64,000 nt of DNA from the NCBI GenBank assembly GCA_963997635.1, contig CAXEND010000003.1:62001-126000 (forward strand), read 5' to 3'. The notes below the pieces were generated by a model that was not told where the DNA came from, made no database searches, and saw only the letters and a program-made list of their open reading frames with translations. Shown here piece after piece: positions 51,537 through 60,341 of the stretch. The DNA is from GCA-2728135 sp002728135. Lineage in GTDB: Bacteria > Pseudomonadota > Alphaproteobacteria > UBA828. Each line of letters starts with the position of its first letter. Position 1 is the first letter of the stretch. The position numbers and the translations under genes were made by a program.

Positions 51537-53207
51537 ATGGTGGCACGATTAATGTATCGTTATGATGAATTTGACCGATCACTTGTTGCTAAAAGGGTAG
51601 AGCAGTTCAGAGAACAAGTTGATCGAAGAATGTCGGGTGATCTTACAGAAGATGAGTTTCGCCCATTAAGGTTAATGAATGGAGTGTATCTGCAATTGCA
51701 TGCGTATATGCTCAGAGTTGCCATCCCTTATGGAGTTTTATCATCGAATCAAATGAGAATGCTTGCCCATATAGCAAGAAAGTATGATCGAGGATATGGT
51801 CATTTCACAACAAGGCAAAATATTCAATATAATTGGCCTAAACTAATAGATATTCCGGATATTCTAGAAGAATTATCATCTGTAGATATGCACGCAATTC
51901 AAACTAGCGGTAACTGTATTAGAAATGTTACTGCTGATCCATACGCAGGTGCTATTAAAGATGAAGTCGATGATCCACGAATATGGAGTGAAATCATTCG
52001 TCAATGGTCTACTTTGCACCCAGAATTTTCATTTTTACCACGCAAGTTTAAGATTGCACTAACTGGTTCAGAGCAAGATAGAGCCGCTATTAAGTTTCAT
52101 GATATAGGGTTGAAAATAATTTATAATAAAAATACTGAGTTAGGGTTTGAGGTCATGGTTGGAGGTGGACAAGGCCGTACTCCAATGATTGCTAAAACTA
52201 TAAGAGAATTTTTACCTGCTAATTATTTACTTTCGTACCTTGAAGCTATCTTAAGAATATATAATTTAATGGGGCGAAGGGATAATAAATATAAAGCAAG
52301 AATCAAAATTCTTGTTCATGAATTAGGCATAGAAGAGTTTAAAGCTCTAGTTGAAAAAGAATGGCTAAGTATAAAATCTACATCAGTTGAGCTGCCCCCT
52401 GGTGAGTTAATACGAATCAAGAATTATTTTAAAAATACAAGTTATAAGGCTCTGCCTGCAACTTCAGTTTTGTTTGAAGGTGCTCGGAAATCAGATAAGC
52501 AGTTTGCAAGATGGGTTACTAATAATGTTTTAGATCATACCCTTCCTGGTTATTGTATAGTTAACATTTCTCTTAAAAAAATAGGTGATATTCCTGGTGA
52601 TGCATCTGCAGATCAAATGGATTTAATTGCTGAATTAGCACAGGAATATAGTTCTGACGAAGTCAGAGTTACTTATCAACAAAACTTAGTCTTACCCCAT
52701 GTACCATTAGATGATTTGTTTACAGTCTGGAGCAGACTGTCTTCTAGTGAATTAGCAACCCCAAATATCGGTCAAGTCAGTGATATGATTGCATGTCCAG
52801 GGCTTGATTATTGTAGCTTGGCCAACGCAAGATCTATTCCAATAGCCCAGCAAATTGCAAAGCTTTTTGATGATCCACAAAGACATGAAGAAATTGGCCC
52901 AATAGAAATAAAAATATCGGGTTGTATCAATGCATGTGGGCACCACCATGCAGGTCATATTGGAATCTTAGGTGTAGATAAAAAAGGTGAGGAATTTTAT
53001 CAGATTTTATTAGGTGGATCTGCTAGTGAGGATGCACAAATAGGTAAAATACTGGGCCCTTCAATGGATAAAGAGAGTATTCCTCTAGCTTTAGAAAGAA
53101 TTATCGGAAAATATATCGAGCTTCGTATTGATGGAGAGAGTTTTATAGATGTATTCCGTAGGCTTGGTGCCAAACCATTCAAGGATGCTGTTTATGAAGT
53201 TGATTAA
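51537..53207 (+). CDS. cysI: Sulfite reductase (nitrite/sulfite reductase hemoprotein, CysI type)
   Basis: Siroheme-[4Fe-4S] enzyme reducing sulfite to sulfide. 556 residues. N-terminal R-P-L-R-L-M-N-G-V-Y-L-Q (about 43-54), G-Y-G-H-F-T-T-R-Q-N-I-Q (about 84-95), T-S-G-N-C-I-R-N (about 123-130) and the cluster/siroheme cysteines C-P-G-L-D-Y-C (C-x5-C) and G-C-I-N-A-C-G-H-H-H (C-x3-C) near 420 and 465. The first Met codons compete: ATG 51537 has no ribosome site, while ATG 51552 (M-Y-R-Y-D-E-F) has GGTGG upstream and matches relatives. The electron donor (NADPH/ferredoxin flavoprotein CysJ) is not in view. Confidence 0.93.
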   Translation: MVARLMYRYDEFDRSLVAKRVEQFREQVDRRMSGDLTEDEFRPLRLMNGVYLQLHAYMLRVAIPYGVLSSNQMRMLAHIARKYDRGYGHFTTRQNIQYNWPKLIDIPDILEELSSVDMHAIQTSGNCIRNVTADPYAGAIKDEVDDPRIWSEIIRQWSTLHPEFSFLPRKFKIALTGSEQDRAAIKFHDIGLKIIYNKNTELGFEVMVGGGQGRTPMIAKTIREFLPANYLLSYLEAILRIYNLMGRRDNKYKARIKILVHELGIEEFKALVEKEWLSIKSTSVELPPGELIRIKNYFKNTSYKALPATSVLFEGARKSDKQFARWVTNNVLDHTLPGYCIVNISLKKIGDIPGDASADQMDLIAELAQEYSSDEVRVTYQQNLVLPHVPLDDLFTVWSRLSSSELATPNIGQVSDMIACPGLDYCSLANARSIPIAQQIAKLFDDPQRHEEIGPIEIKISGCINACGHHHAGHIGILGVDKKGEEFYQILLGGSASEDAQIGKILGPSMDKESIPLALERIIGKYIELRIDGESFIDVFRRLGAKPFKDAVYEVD

Positions 53208-53736
53208 AGATGGAACATTTATAGATGATATATGGATTCAGGTAGGAGATGAAGATGAATTGCCTGATTTACCCCATATTATAGTATCATTGAATAGATG
53301 GTTAGATGAGAAGTCGGTCTTGCTTTCCCATAGAAGGCAAATCGGTGTAAACCTAAAATCAGATGATAATTGTGAGATAATTGCTGAGGATATAGCAGAC
53401 TTAAGTTTGATTTCTATTTACTTCCCAGTTTTTACTGATGGTCGACCTTATTCTACTGCAAGGGTTTTAAGGGAAAAATATGGTTTTGCAGGAGAGCTGA
53501 GGGCGGTTGGTAATGTTCTTAGGGATCAATACTTGTTTATGCATCGGTGTGGTTTTGATTCTTTTGTCGTCAGAGATAATGAAACAGTAACAGGTTGGCT
53601 TAGGGCTATCACAGATTTAAATATTTGGTATCAGCCGACAGGAGACAAAAGAGTATCGGTTACTCACCTGCGTAGCCTTAGACCACAGGAAAATAAGGAT
53701 AAAAATAATTATGATATGGAAGAGAAAGGTTTATGA
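53194..53736 (+). CDS. DUF934 protein of the cys operon
   Basis: 180 residues starting at ATG 53194, inside the last 14 bases of cysI, with AAGGA upstream. DUF934 family: F-P-V-F-T-D-G-R-P-Y-S-T-A-R (about 85-98), L-R-E-K-Y-G-F-A-G-E-L-R-A-V-G-N-V-L-R-D-Q (about 99-119; landmarks only) and the Cys in M-H-R-C-G-F-D. It is thought to be a component or partner of assimilatory sulfite reduction in bacteria lacking CysJ; the exact role is unknown. Coupled to cysH (ATGA overlap, 53733-53736). Confidence 0.9.
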   Translation: MKLIKDGTFIDDIWIQVGDEDELPDLPHIIVSLNRWLDEKSVLLSHRRQIGVNLKSDDNCEIIAEDIADLSLISIYFPVFTDGRPYSTARVLREKYGFAGELRAVGNVLRDQYLFMHRCGFDSFVVRDNETVTGWLRAITDLNIWYQPTGDKRVSVTHLRSLRPQENKDKNNYDMEEKGL

Positions 53737-54464
53737 CTGCTGCATTTATCTCAAGTCGTCCAGCTAGGAAAAAGATGGAACTTGCAGAAGTGCAAGCATC
53801 TGAACTTCAACGCAAATATGGCTATCTTGATGCACCTGAATTACTAGAAGTAATGATAAAAAAGGTTTTTTATGGTGATATAACGATAGTTTCATCTTTT
53901 GGGACTGAGGCTGCTATATTACTTGCATTAGTATCGGATATCGATAGTAGCACTCCTGTTGTTTTCGTGGAAACTGGCAAACATTTTCCAGAAACTTTAG
54001 CCTATAGAGATAAAATTATATCCACCTTAAAGTTAACAGCTGTAAAATCTGTTGCTCCATCACCAATTGATCTTAATGTCCACGATCCAGATGGAGACCT
54101 TTGGTCAAAGAATCCAAATCTTTGTTGTTATCTGCGAAAGGTTATATCACTTGAAAAGGCATTAGCAGGTTTTAATTGTTGGGTGACTGGAAGAAAACAA
54201 ATTCATAGTGGGGCTAGGACTAATTTACAAAAAATTGATTCTCTTAATGGTAGAATTAAAATAAATCCTCTAGCAGATTGGGATCAACAACGAATTAAAT
54301 CTGAATTTACTTCACGACGTTTACCTTTACACCCTCTCTCAGAGAAGAACTATACGTCTGTAGGTTGTTTGCCATGTACAAGACCAACAAAATCAGGGGA
54401 GGGCTATAGGGACGGACGTTGGTCTGGCATAGAAAAAACTGAATGTGGAATTCATAACGATTGA
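53733..54464 (+). CDS. cysH: Adenylyl-sulfate (APS) reductase, CysH family
   Basis: Reduces activated sulfate to sulfite. 243 residues: S-S-F-G-T-E-A-A (about 54-61, adenylate binding), E-T-G-K-H-F-P-E (about 80-87) and the redox Cys238 in T-E-C-G-I-H. Four extra cysteines, C-C at 131-132 and C-x-x-C at 212-215 (G-C-L-P-C-T), form the [4Fe-4S] site that marks APS reductases; PAPS-type enzymes of enterobacteria lack them. So the pathway goes through APS without CysC. Last gene of the block cysG to cysH. Confidence 0.93.
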   Translation: MTAAFISSRPARKKMELAEVQASELQRKYGYLDAPELLEVMIKKVFYGDITIVSSFGTEAAILLALVSDIDSSTPVVFVETGKHFPETLAYRDKIISTLKLTAVKSVAPSPIDLNVHDPDGDLWSKNPNLCCYLRKVISLEKALAGFNCWVTGRKQIHSGARTNLQKIDSLNGRIKINPLADWDQQRIKSEFTSRRLPLHPLSEKNYTSVGCLPCTRPTKSGEGYRDGRWSGIEKTECGIHND

Positions 54465-54545
54465 ATATTTGTATTTAGTCTAGTCATATATCTTAATTAT
54501 TAATTTCTTTAGTTTGTAGTAATGAACTTTAAGTATTTAGAGAAA

Positions 54546-55217
54546 TTATTCTGTCATCTCTACAAATTGTTTACCTACTCTTTTCAGGAGAGGTGTTTGT
54601 TGCCTTTTGCCCTTAACTTCTAACCAAGTAGGTAGGTTATCTAATACATATTTGGTTATATCTGGTATAGGTAATTGTTTGGCTTGCTTAATTGTAAACC
54701 AGTTTATATCGCTAAGTTCACCATTGCCAGAAATCTTGCCTATAATTTCAGTTGCCGGTGCAACAAAAAACCTTGCATTAAAACGTCTGGGTCGCCCTGG
54801 GGGGGTAATTGCTCTACACACGAAATCTAATGACTGGAAAGCAGGTGCATAATTATTTTGATGAAACCCTCTCCATGATTCTTGTATTTTATCTGGTTTA
54901 TCTAGACTTTGTTTTTTTGCTAATCTAAGACCCGTTTCCTCCCACGTTTCTCTTACTGCAGCTGCTGCAAGTGCTCGTGCACGAGATCGTGAACAACTTT
55001 TAGATAAATTATACCATACATCTGTTCTGAGTTCGTTTGCCGTTTTGACAAAACGGTCAGCTTTATCAACTGCTCCTCCTGGAAAAACATACCTATTTGG
55101 CATAAAAGCATGTTTGTTATCCCTACATCCCATAAGTATTTCAAGGTTATGGCCTATCTTCTTATATAGGATCAATGTAGCTGCATCTCGTGGACGGTTG
55201 AGTTTTATTTCTACCAT
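54546..55217 (-). CDS. Nudix hydrolase
   Basis: 223 residues. Nudix box is G-G-A-V-D-x...R-E-T-W-E-E-T-G-L (from about 47 to 98) with the R-E-x-x-E-E-x-G part intact; an insertion of about 30 residues lies between the first G and the catalytic helix, a pattern seen in NUDT7/8/19-like and alphaproteobacterial long Nudix enzymes. Substrate unknown (nucleoside diphosphate or CoA derivatives). No ribosome site seen before ATG 55217. Divergent from the asparaginase gene. Confidence 0.85.
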   Translation of the reverse strand: MVEIKLNRPRDAATLILYKKIGHNLEILMGCRDNKHAFMPNRYVFPGGAVDKADRFVKTANELRTDVWYNLSKSCSRSRARALAAAAVRETWEETGLRLAKKQSLDKPDKIQESWRGFHQNNYAPAFQSLDFVCRAITPPGRPRRFNARFFVAPATEIIGKISGNGELSDINWFTIKQAKQLPIPDITKYVLDNLPTWLEVKGKRQQTPLLKRVGKQFVEMTE

Positions 55218-55310
55218 GATAATTATACTTTAACTAATTTATACAATAATGTAGTGGGTAAAACTTACACTGTCGCCCCCTTGGTAAAATTACATAGGAT
55301 GGAGTTTAGA

Positions 55311-56309
55311 ATGAAGCCAACAGTAAAAGTTTTCTCACTAGGTGGCACTATAGCCAGTTCTGGGGATAAAGGGAAAGGTGTATCACCTACCTTAGGGGCA
55401 GATACTTTAATAAATGCAATACCAGGAATTTCTGAGAAAGTAAAAGTTAAGGCAGAAAATTTTCGTCAGCTACCAAGCCCACATATTACTTTTGATGATA
55501 TTCAGGAACTAGTTAAAGCTATTAATAAAGACATAGACTTAGGAGTTGATGGGGTTGTGGTTACACACGGAACTGACACTTTAGAAGAGAGTGCTTTTTT
55601 GATTGACCTTATTTATAAGAAAAATGCTCCTGTAGTTCTAACGGGTGCAATGCGAAACCCTACATTACCAGGTGCAGACGGGCCGGCAAATTTACATGAC
55701 GCTGTTATGGTAGCTTCTGACAGAAAATCAAAGGGAAAAGGAGTTTTATTGGTTTTTAATAGTGAGATTCATGCAGCGAGATATGTAAATAAGTGCCACA
55801 CCCAAAATGTTAATGCCTTCAGATCAAAACCCTTAGGGCCAATTGGATGGATCTCAGAAAATTCTGTAAGAATTCTTTCAAGTCCTATGCCTACTTTTTC
55901 AAGTAAATTTACTAGTAATTGTTCAATGGCTAGGGTCGCATTACTTAAAACTGCAATGGCTGATGATGGTAGTTTAGTTAATTGTGTTATTTCAGATAAG
56001 TATGAAGGACTTGTTGTTGAAGCTACCGGTGGTGGACATGTAACCCCGAAGATGGTTAAGCCAATAATTAAAGCAACAAAAGTAATGCCCGTGGTGCTCG
56101 TATCTAGAACGGGTAATGGAGAAAATCTTCGCGAGACATATATGTTTCCAGGTTCAGAGATCTACTTATACGAGAGGGGGGTCTTAAACGGAGGATGGTT
56201 AGATGGGCTTAAGGCAAGAATATTGCTTTCATTACTAATTGGAAGTGGTGCTAATAATTCAGAGATAAAAAAAGTTTTTGAGTCTTGTATAGATGGAAAA
56301 CTTTCGTAA
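55311..56309 (+). CDS. L-asparaginase (type II-like)
   Basis: 333 residues, hydrolysing asparagine (and possibly glutamine) to the acid and ammonia. Catalytic motifs: G-G-T-I-A-S (Thr13) and T-H-G-T-D-T-L-E-E-S-A (about 95-105), plus V-L-T-G-A-M-R near 120-126. No signal peptide is evident, so likely cytoplasmic in spite of type II-like sequence. ATG 55311 is chosen for GGAG six bases upstream and because it gives the usual K-P-T-V-K-V-F-S-L-G-G start. GTG 55254 or ATG 55299 would extend it. Confidence 0.92.
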   Translation: MKPTVKVFSLGGTIASSGDKGKGVSPTLGADTLINAIPGISEKVKVKAENFRQLPSPHITFDDIQELVKAINKDIDLGVDGVVVTHGTDTLEESAFLIDLIYKKNAPVVLTGAMRNPTLPGADGPANLHDAVMVASDRKSKGKGVLLVFNSEIHAARYVNKCHTQNVNAFRSKPLGPIGWISENSVRILSSPMPTFSSKFTSNCSMARVALLKTAMADDGSLVNCVISDKYEGLVVEATGGGHVTPKMVKPIIKATKVMPVVLVSRTGNGENLRETYMFPGSEIYLYERGVLNGGWLDGLKARILLSLLIGSGANNSEIKKVFESCIDGKLS

Positions 56310-56374
56310 TAAAATATTAATTACTTAAATTTTTATAATACTAGTTAATAACATGGTTATGTTTAATGCATGTC

Positions 56375-57289
56375 TCATTCATCGTTATTATGTGATATTA
56401 TTTTGACAAGTTCTAACACCTTTCTAGCTGATTCTACCACAGGATAATCGACAAACTGACCATCTACCTCGATTGCAGCGGAACCATCTTTTTCTGCATT
56501 CTCAAAGGCAGATACAATGTTTTTTGCTTTCTTAATTTCACTTGATGTTGGAGTAAATATTTTGTTTGTATGGGCTATTTGATTTGGGTGTATACATAAT
56601 TTTCCAAAGAAACCCATAATACGAGCTTTCTCTGTAACATTACTAAAACCAGTAAGATCGTCTAGGCGAATATGAACCGTGTCAATCGGACGGTCAAGAC
56701 CGGCATTGACTGAGGCTAGAGCTATTCGGCTACGAACATAATCTAGTTCTTTTTCGTTAGCTGACCATTCCATACGCATATCAGCAGTAAGATCTGCGGC
56801 ACCAAATGTGATTCTGGTTATTCGAGTTTGTGCAGCAGTTTTTGCTATATCGTCTATTAATGTGATACCTTTAGCGGTTTCAATAATTGGTATTAGGTCT
56901 ATTGAACCTGGTGTTAAACCTTGCTCATGTTCTATTTGAGAAATACACCATTCAATTGTATAAATTTCTGAGGGGCATTCAATTTTAGGTATTACAATGC
57001 CTGATAACCAAGGTCCAATTACTGCTCTAAGATCACTTAAGCAAAATTCAGTATCAAGTCCATTAACTCTTATATAACCTGCTGGTTTTTTTATTTTTTC
57101 AGATTGTTTCACAAGAGCTTTTACAACAGTATCTCTTGTGGATACTTTCTCTGTTATTGCTACAGCATCCTCTAAGTCAAGTATTACAGAATCTGCTCCA
57201 CTATTAAAAACTTTTTCAACTTTTCTAGGGTGGTTGCCAGGGGCAAACAATAGTGAACGTAAAGGTGGTTGAATAATTTTATTTATCAT
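56375..57289 (-). CDS. HpcH/HpaI-family CoA-ester lyase (CitE-like)
   Basis: 304 residues. CitE/Mcl-like TIM barrel: R-S-L-L-F-A-P-G-N (about 11-19), D-L-E-D-A-V (about 38-43), I-R-V-N-G-L-D (about 73-79), P-I-I-E-T-A-K-G (about 138-145, catalytic Glu) and F-G-A-A-D-L-T-A-D (about 168-176). Such enzymes cleave or form (S)-citramalyl-, malyl- or beta-methylmalyl-CoA. Start ATG 57289 (AGGAAG nine bases upstream) overlaps the GntR stop by four bases, so the lyase is translated with its probable regulator. The CoA-transferase gene at 58191 is a likely partner. Confidence 0.87.
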   Translation of the reverse strand: MINKIIQPPLRSLLFAPGNHPRKVEKVFNSGADSVILDLEDAVAITEKVSTRDTVVKALVKQSEKIKKPAGYIRVNGLDTEFCLSDLRAVIGPWLSGIVIPKIECPSEIYTIEWCISQIEHEQGLTPGSIDLIPIIETAKGITLIDDIAKTAAQTRITRITFGAADLTADMRMEWSANEKELDYVRSRIALASVNAGLDRPIDTVHIRLDDLTGFSNVTEKARIMGFFGKLCIHPNQIAHTNKIFTPTSSEIKKAKNIVSAFENAEKDGSAAIEVDGQFVDYPVVESARKVLELVKIISHNNDE

Positions 57290-58056
57290 TTTAATGTTCT
57301 TCCTGTTACCCATTTTTGTTCAAGTTCCATACTATATATAAATCTCCCTGATGGATGTTCGATTATTGATATTTCAAAATATGAATGAGGTGGGTCTGAA
57401 TAGCGTCTAATAACGACCAATGCAGGTGAGTTAGGCTCTACTTTTAGTTGTTTCACTCCTTCTTCTGTTATTGTATCTGCATATAACTCAATGTCTACTT
57501 TTCCAGCTGTTTGATTGAAGTGTCGTTCTATGAGAGCGTATACAGGTGTATCATCGTGGCCTATAAGTTTTTCCACACTTGAGAATTTAGGTTTGACATA
57601 AATTTCAACTAGGCAGATAGGTACTTCGGCCTTAGTTTTACGTATGCATCGGATTCTAGACCATTTGCTGTTTGTCTTACATCCAAGTTTTTTTGATAAT
57701 GATGAGCCAACTATTATATCTTCTACATTCAAAACACTAAGTTCAGTATCTTCTGGGTATTTTAAAAATTCACCAACGTTTGAAAGTGCTTGAACATATT
57801 TTTTAGTCGGCTCTAGAATTTTAACAATTGTACCGGAACCTCGTCTACGTTCAACTAATCCTAATTCATTTAGCCTACGTAATGCCTCCCGGACTGTATG
57901 TCTACTAACCTTAAATTTAATACATAATTCAGATTCGGTTGGTAATTTTTCTCCTATGGTATAGCGTCCATGACTGATATCTGATACTAGAGTATCAACT
58001 ATCTTCTGATACCTTGTCTTGGGTCTATTATTTTGTGAAGTATTTTTTTTTGCCAT
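57286..58056 (-). CDS. GntR-family transcription regulator (HutC/UTRA type)
   Basis: 256 residues: an N-terminal winged helix-turn-helix (about 12-80; Y-T-I-G-E-K-L-P-T-E-S-E-L, F-K-V-S-R-H-T-V-R-E-A-L) and a C-terminal UTRA ligand-binding domain (about 95-245) with Y-A-D-T-I-T-E-E-G and R-F-I-Y-S-M-E end motifs. Likely controls the lyase it overlaps and perhaps the divergent CoA-transferase gene. The 134-base gap (58057-58190) should hold the operator; no clean palindrome stands out. The ligand is unknown. Confidence 0.92.
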   Translation of the reverse strand: MAKKNTSQNNRPKTRYQKIVDTLVSDISHGRYTIGEKLPTESELCIKFKVSRHTVREALRRLNELGLVERRRGSGTIVKILEPTKKYVQALSNVGEFLKYPEDTELSVLNVEDIIVGSSLSKKLGCKTNSKWSRIRCIRKTKAEVPICLVEIYVKPKFSSVEKLIGHDDTPVYALIERHFNQTAGKVDIELYADTITEEGVKQLKVEPNSPALVVIRRYSDPPHSYFEISIIEHPSGRFIYSMELEQKWVTGRTLK

Positions 58057-58190
58057 ACTTTCCCCAAATTCCAGATGAAGGCAACCCGTAGTATTTAGGT
58101 TATATAATATATGAAGGTTTTAAATGTTTATCGTGAATTTATTTATATATTCTCTTAAATTTAATTAATGTAACTCAAAAGTGTGATCTG

Positions 58191-59360
58191 ATGAAGCTTA
58201 ATGGAATACGTGTGCTAGATTTATCTCGTTTTTTACCTGGACCTCATTTGGCTATGATGATGTCTGATCATGGTGCAGATGTTATCAAAGTAGAAGATAT
58301 AATCTATGGTGATCCCACAAGGAACATTGGTCCAAAAGAGGGAGGGGTAAGTGTTTACTTTCGGAATACAAATAGAGGAAAAAGGTCTTTAGCAATTAAT
58401 CTCAAAAATGAAGAAGGTCGTAAAATTTTTATAGAATTAGCTAAAACCGCAGATGTAATTCTAGAAACATTTAGACCTGGTGTCGTAGATCGATTAGGTA
58501 TTGGTTATTCGACTATTAGGACTGTAGCCCCTCAGGTAGTTTATTGTTCTATATCAGCTTTTGGTCAAAGTGGTTCATATAAAGATTCTCCTGCTCACGA
58601 CCTTAGTGTTAATGCACTTTCAGGTGTCTTAAGTATGAGCAAAAATGAAGATGGTGAGCCTAGCATACCTTGCTTACCCCCATCAGATCTGGCAGGATCT
58701 TTAATGGCTTTATCTGGGATACTTATGGCACTTTTCCGGCGTCAAGAAACAGGTAAAGGGGATTATCTTGATATGAGTATGTATGATGCTGTCTTTTCTT
58801 GGACACCTCACATAATCGGAAAAGTTTTTAGCGAGGATAAGGCACCAGATCCGTCAACTGAACGGACCCAAGGTGGTAGTGCATTTTATGGAGTATATCA
58901 AACTGCGGATAAAAAATGGATAACTCTTGGCGGTAGTGAAATCAAATTTGTGGAAAATTTTTTGATTGCTATGGATAGGCAGGATTTGATTTCTTGTGGT
59001 AAATTACCACCTGGTTGCCAACAAAAACCACTTAAAAAATATCTCAAAGAGACGTTCATGACAAAAACCCAGAAAGAATGGATTAATTGGTTTCAGGGTA
59101 AAGATATTTGCTTTGCCCCAGTATTTAATATGAAAGAGGCAATGGATATACCTCAGTTAAATGATCGTGAGATGATAATTCAAGATAATGACGGTAATAG
59201 ACAATTAGGTGTTCCAATAAAATTCGAAGATGAGCCAGCTTCTCCATCTATGCATGCCCCGCGCCTTGGTGAGAATACAGCTGATATTCTTAGAGAAATT
59301 GGCTATAATAAAAATTTCGTTGCAGAAATGGAGAAAGAAAAAATCATCGTATTAGGGTAA
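58191..59360 (+). CDS. CoA-transferase family III (CaiB/BaiF type)
   Basis: 389 residues. L-D-L-S-R-F-L-P-G-P (about 9-18), E-T-F-R-P-G-V (about 94-100), V-Y-C-S-I-S-A-F-G-Q near 120-129, and catalytic Asp in P-A-H-D-L-S-V-N-A-L-S-G (about 140) which carries the CoA-acyl anhydride in this family. Transfers CoA between carboxylic acids such as succinyl-CoA and the substrate. Divergent from the GntR-CitE unit, so a combined route (CoA activation by this enzyme and cleavage by CitE-like lyase) is plausible. Ends 2 bases from the rhodanese stop (convergent). Confidence 0.9.
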   Translation: MKLNGIRVLDLSRFLPGPHLAMMMSDHGADVIKVEDIIYGDPTRNIGPKEGGVSVYFRNTNRGKRSLAINLKNEEGRKIFIELAKTADVILETFRPGVVDRLGIGYSTIRTVAPQVVYCSISAFGQSGSYKDSPAHDLSVNALSGVLSMSKNEDGEPSIPCLPPSDLAGSLMALSGILMALFRRQETGKGDYLDMSMYDAVFSWTPHIIGKVFSEDKAPDPSTERTQGGSAFYGVYQTADKKWITLGGSEIKFVENFLIAMDRQDLISCGKLPPGCQQKPLKKYLKETFMTKTQKEWINWFQGKDICFAPVFNMKEAMDIPQLNDREMIIQDNDGNRQLGVPIKFEDEPASPSMHAPRLGENTADILREIGYNKNFVAEMEKEKIIVLG

Positions 59361-59362
59361 TT

Positions 59363-59758
59363 TTATTTTTTCTCTTTTATTTCTATAGCTCCGCCAGCTT
59401 CTCGCCAAGCCTCAAACCCACCAGCTATATGGGCAACCGGTTTGAGTCCCATATCCTGAACTGTTTTAGTAGCAAGAGCAGAGCGAAGGCCTCCAGCACA
59501 GAAAAAAACAAATTTTTCGTTTGTTGCAAATTTTTCCTTATGGTAGGGACTATCTGGATCAATCCAAAACTCAAGCATACCTCTTGGAGCATGGTGTGCT
59601 CCTGGAATCGCTCCTTCTCTCCAAAGCTCACGAATATCTCTGATATCTACAAGTTGTATTTCGTTATTGTCATACAGTTTTATAGCTTCAGATGCTTTTA
59701 TAGTTTGAACTTCTTTTTCTGCTTCATCACATAATTCTTTGATGCCTTTAGTTATCAT
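59363..59758 (-). CDS. Rhodanese-like sulfurtransferase
   Basis: 132-residue single-domain rhodanese. Landmarks: V-D-I-R-D-I-R-E-L (about 37-45), A-P-R-G-M-L-E-F-W-I-D-P (about 59-70) and the active-site loop F-F-C-A-G-G-L-R-S (Cys about 91), followed by A-H-I-A-G-G-F-E-A-W near 115-124. It moves sulfane sulfur, possibly in sulfide or cyanide handling. ATG 59758 with AGGA nine bases upstream is preferred; an ATG at 59818 adds 20 residues. Divergent from msrB across a palindromic site. Confidence 0.9.
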   Translation of the reverse strand: MITKGIKELCDEAEKEVQTIKASEAIKLYDNNEIQLVDIRDIRELWREGAIPGAHHAPRGMLEFWIDPDSPYHKEKFATNEKFVFFCAGGLRSALATKTVQDMGLKPVAHIAGGFEAWREAGGAIEIKEKK

Positions 59759-59790
59759 TTTATTAGTTCCTACAAATTTATTATTCAATC

Positions 59791-59844
59791 TATATTGGTT
59801 TATCAATATTGATACCAATATAAAATAGTGTTTATATTGGTATC
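59791..59844. promoter_or_regulatory. Nested palindromes between rhodanese and msrB, putative operator
   Basis: TATCAATATTGATA (59801-59814) is a perfect 14-base palindrome, flanked by TATATTGG (59791) and CCAATATA (59815). GATACCAATATA (59811-59822) also forms a perfect 12-base inverted repeat with TATATTGGTATC (59833-59844). TATATTGG half-sites therefore occur three times within 54 bases, in the gap between two divergent redox genes. A dimeric repressor site is the simplest reading. Confidence 0.55.
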
Positions 59845-59914
59845 CATAAAACAGACTTTGACATTAAAAGACAACACTACTTAATTATCAATTAATAGTA
59901 TGAGGGGATATAAA

Positions 59915-60319
59915 ATGTCAGATGATGTAAATAAAAATGAAGAAAAAATTTTCTCTTGGAATGAGAAATTAACTCCTGAACAATATTATATTTGTAGAGA
60001 AAAGGGTACAGAGCCAGCTTTTTCGGGAAAATATAATAATGAAAAGGCTGCAGGTATTTACCTGTGTGTATGCTGTAATGTAGCTTTATTTGACTCAAAT
60101 TCAAAATATGACTCTGGGTCAGGATGGCCAAGTTTTTTTCAACCAATAAGTATGGAAGCCGTTCATGAGGAGGCAGATTATAGCCATGGAATGAAGAGAA
60201 TAGAGGTTCAGTGTAAAAAATGTAGTTCTCACTTGGGACATGTTTTTCCAGACGGACCCGAACCCACGGGGTTAAGATATTGTATTAACTCAATTTCTCT
60301 AAAGTTAGATAGAAATTAA
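59915..60319 (+). CDS. msrB: Peptide-methionine (R)-S-oxide reductase MsrB
   Basis: Repairs methionine-R-sulfoxide in proteins. 134 residues from ATG 59915 (GAGGGGA seven bases upstream). Zinc cysteines C-V-C-C (about 52-55) and C-K-K-C (about 101-104), G-W-P-S-F (about 74-78), H-L-G-H-V-F near 107-112, and catalytic Cys in L-R-Y-C-I-N-S (about 124). A resolving Cys position in the middle reads like many alphaproteobacterial copies. No signal peptide. No msrA in the window. Confidence 0.93.
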   Translation: MSDDVNKNEEKIFSWNEKLTPEQYYICREKGTEPAFSGKYNNEKAAGIYLCVCCNVALFDSNSKYDSGSGWPSFFQPISMEAVHEEADYSHGMKRIEVQCKKCSSHLGHVFPDGPEPTGLRYCINSISLKLDRN

Positions 60320-60341
60320 GAAATAGAATTTTAATGCTAGT

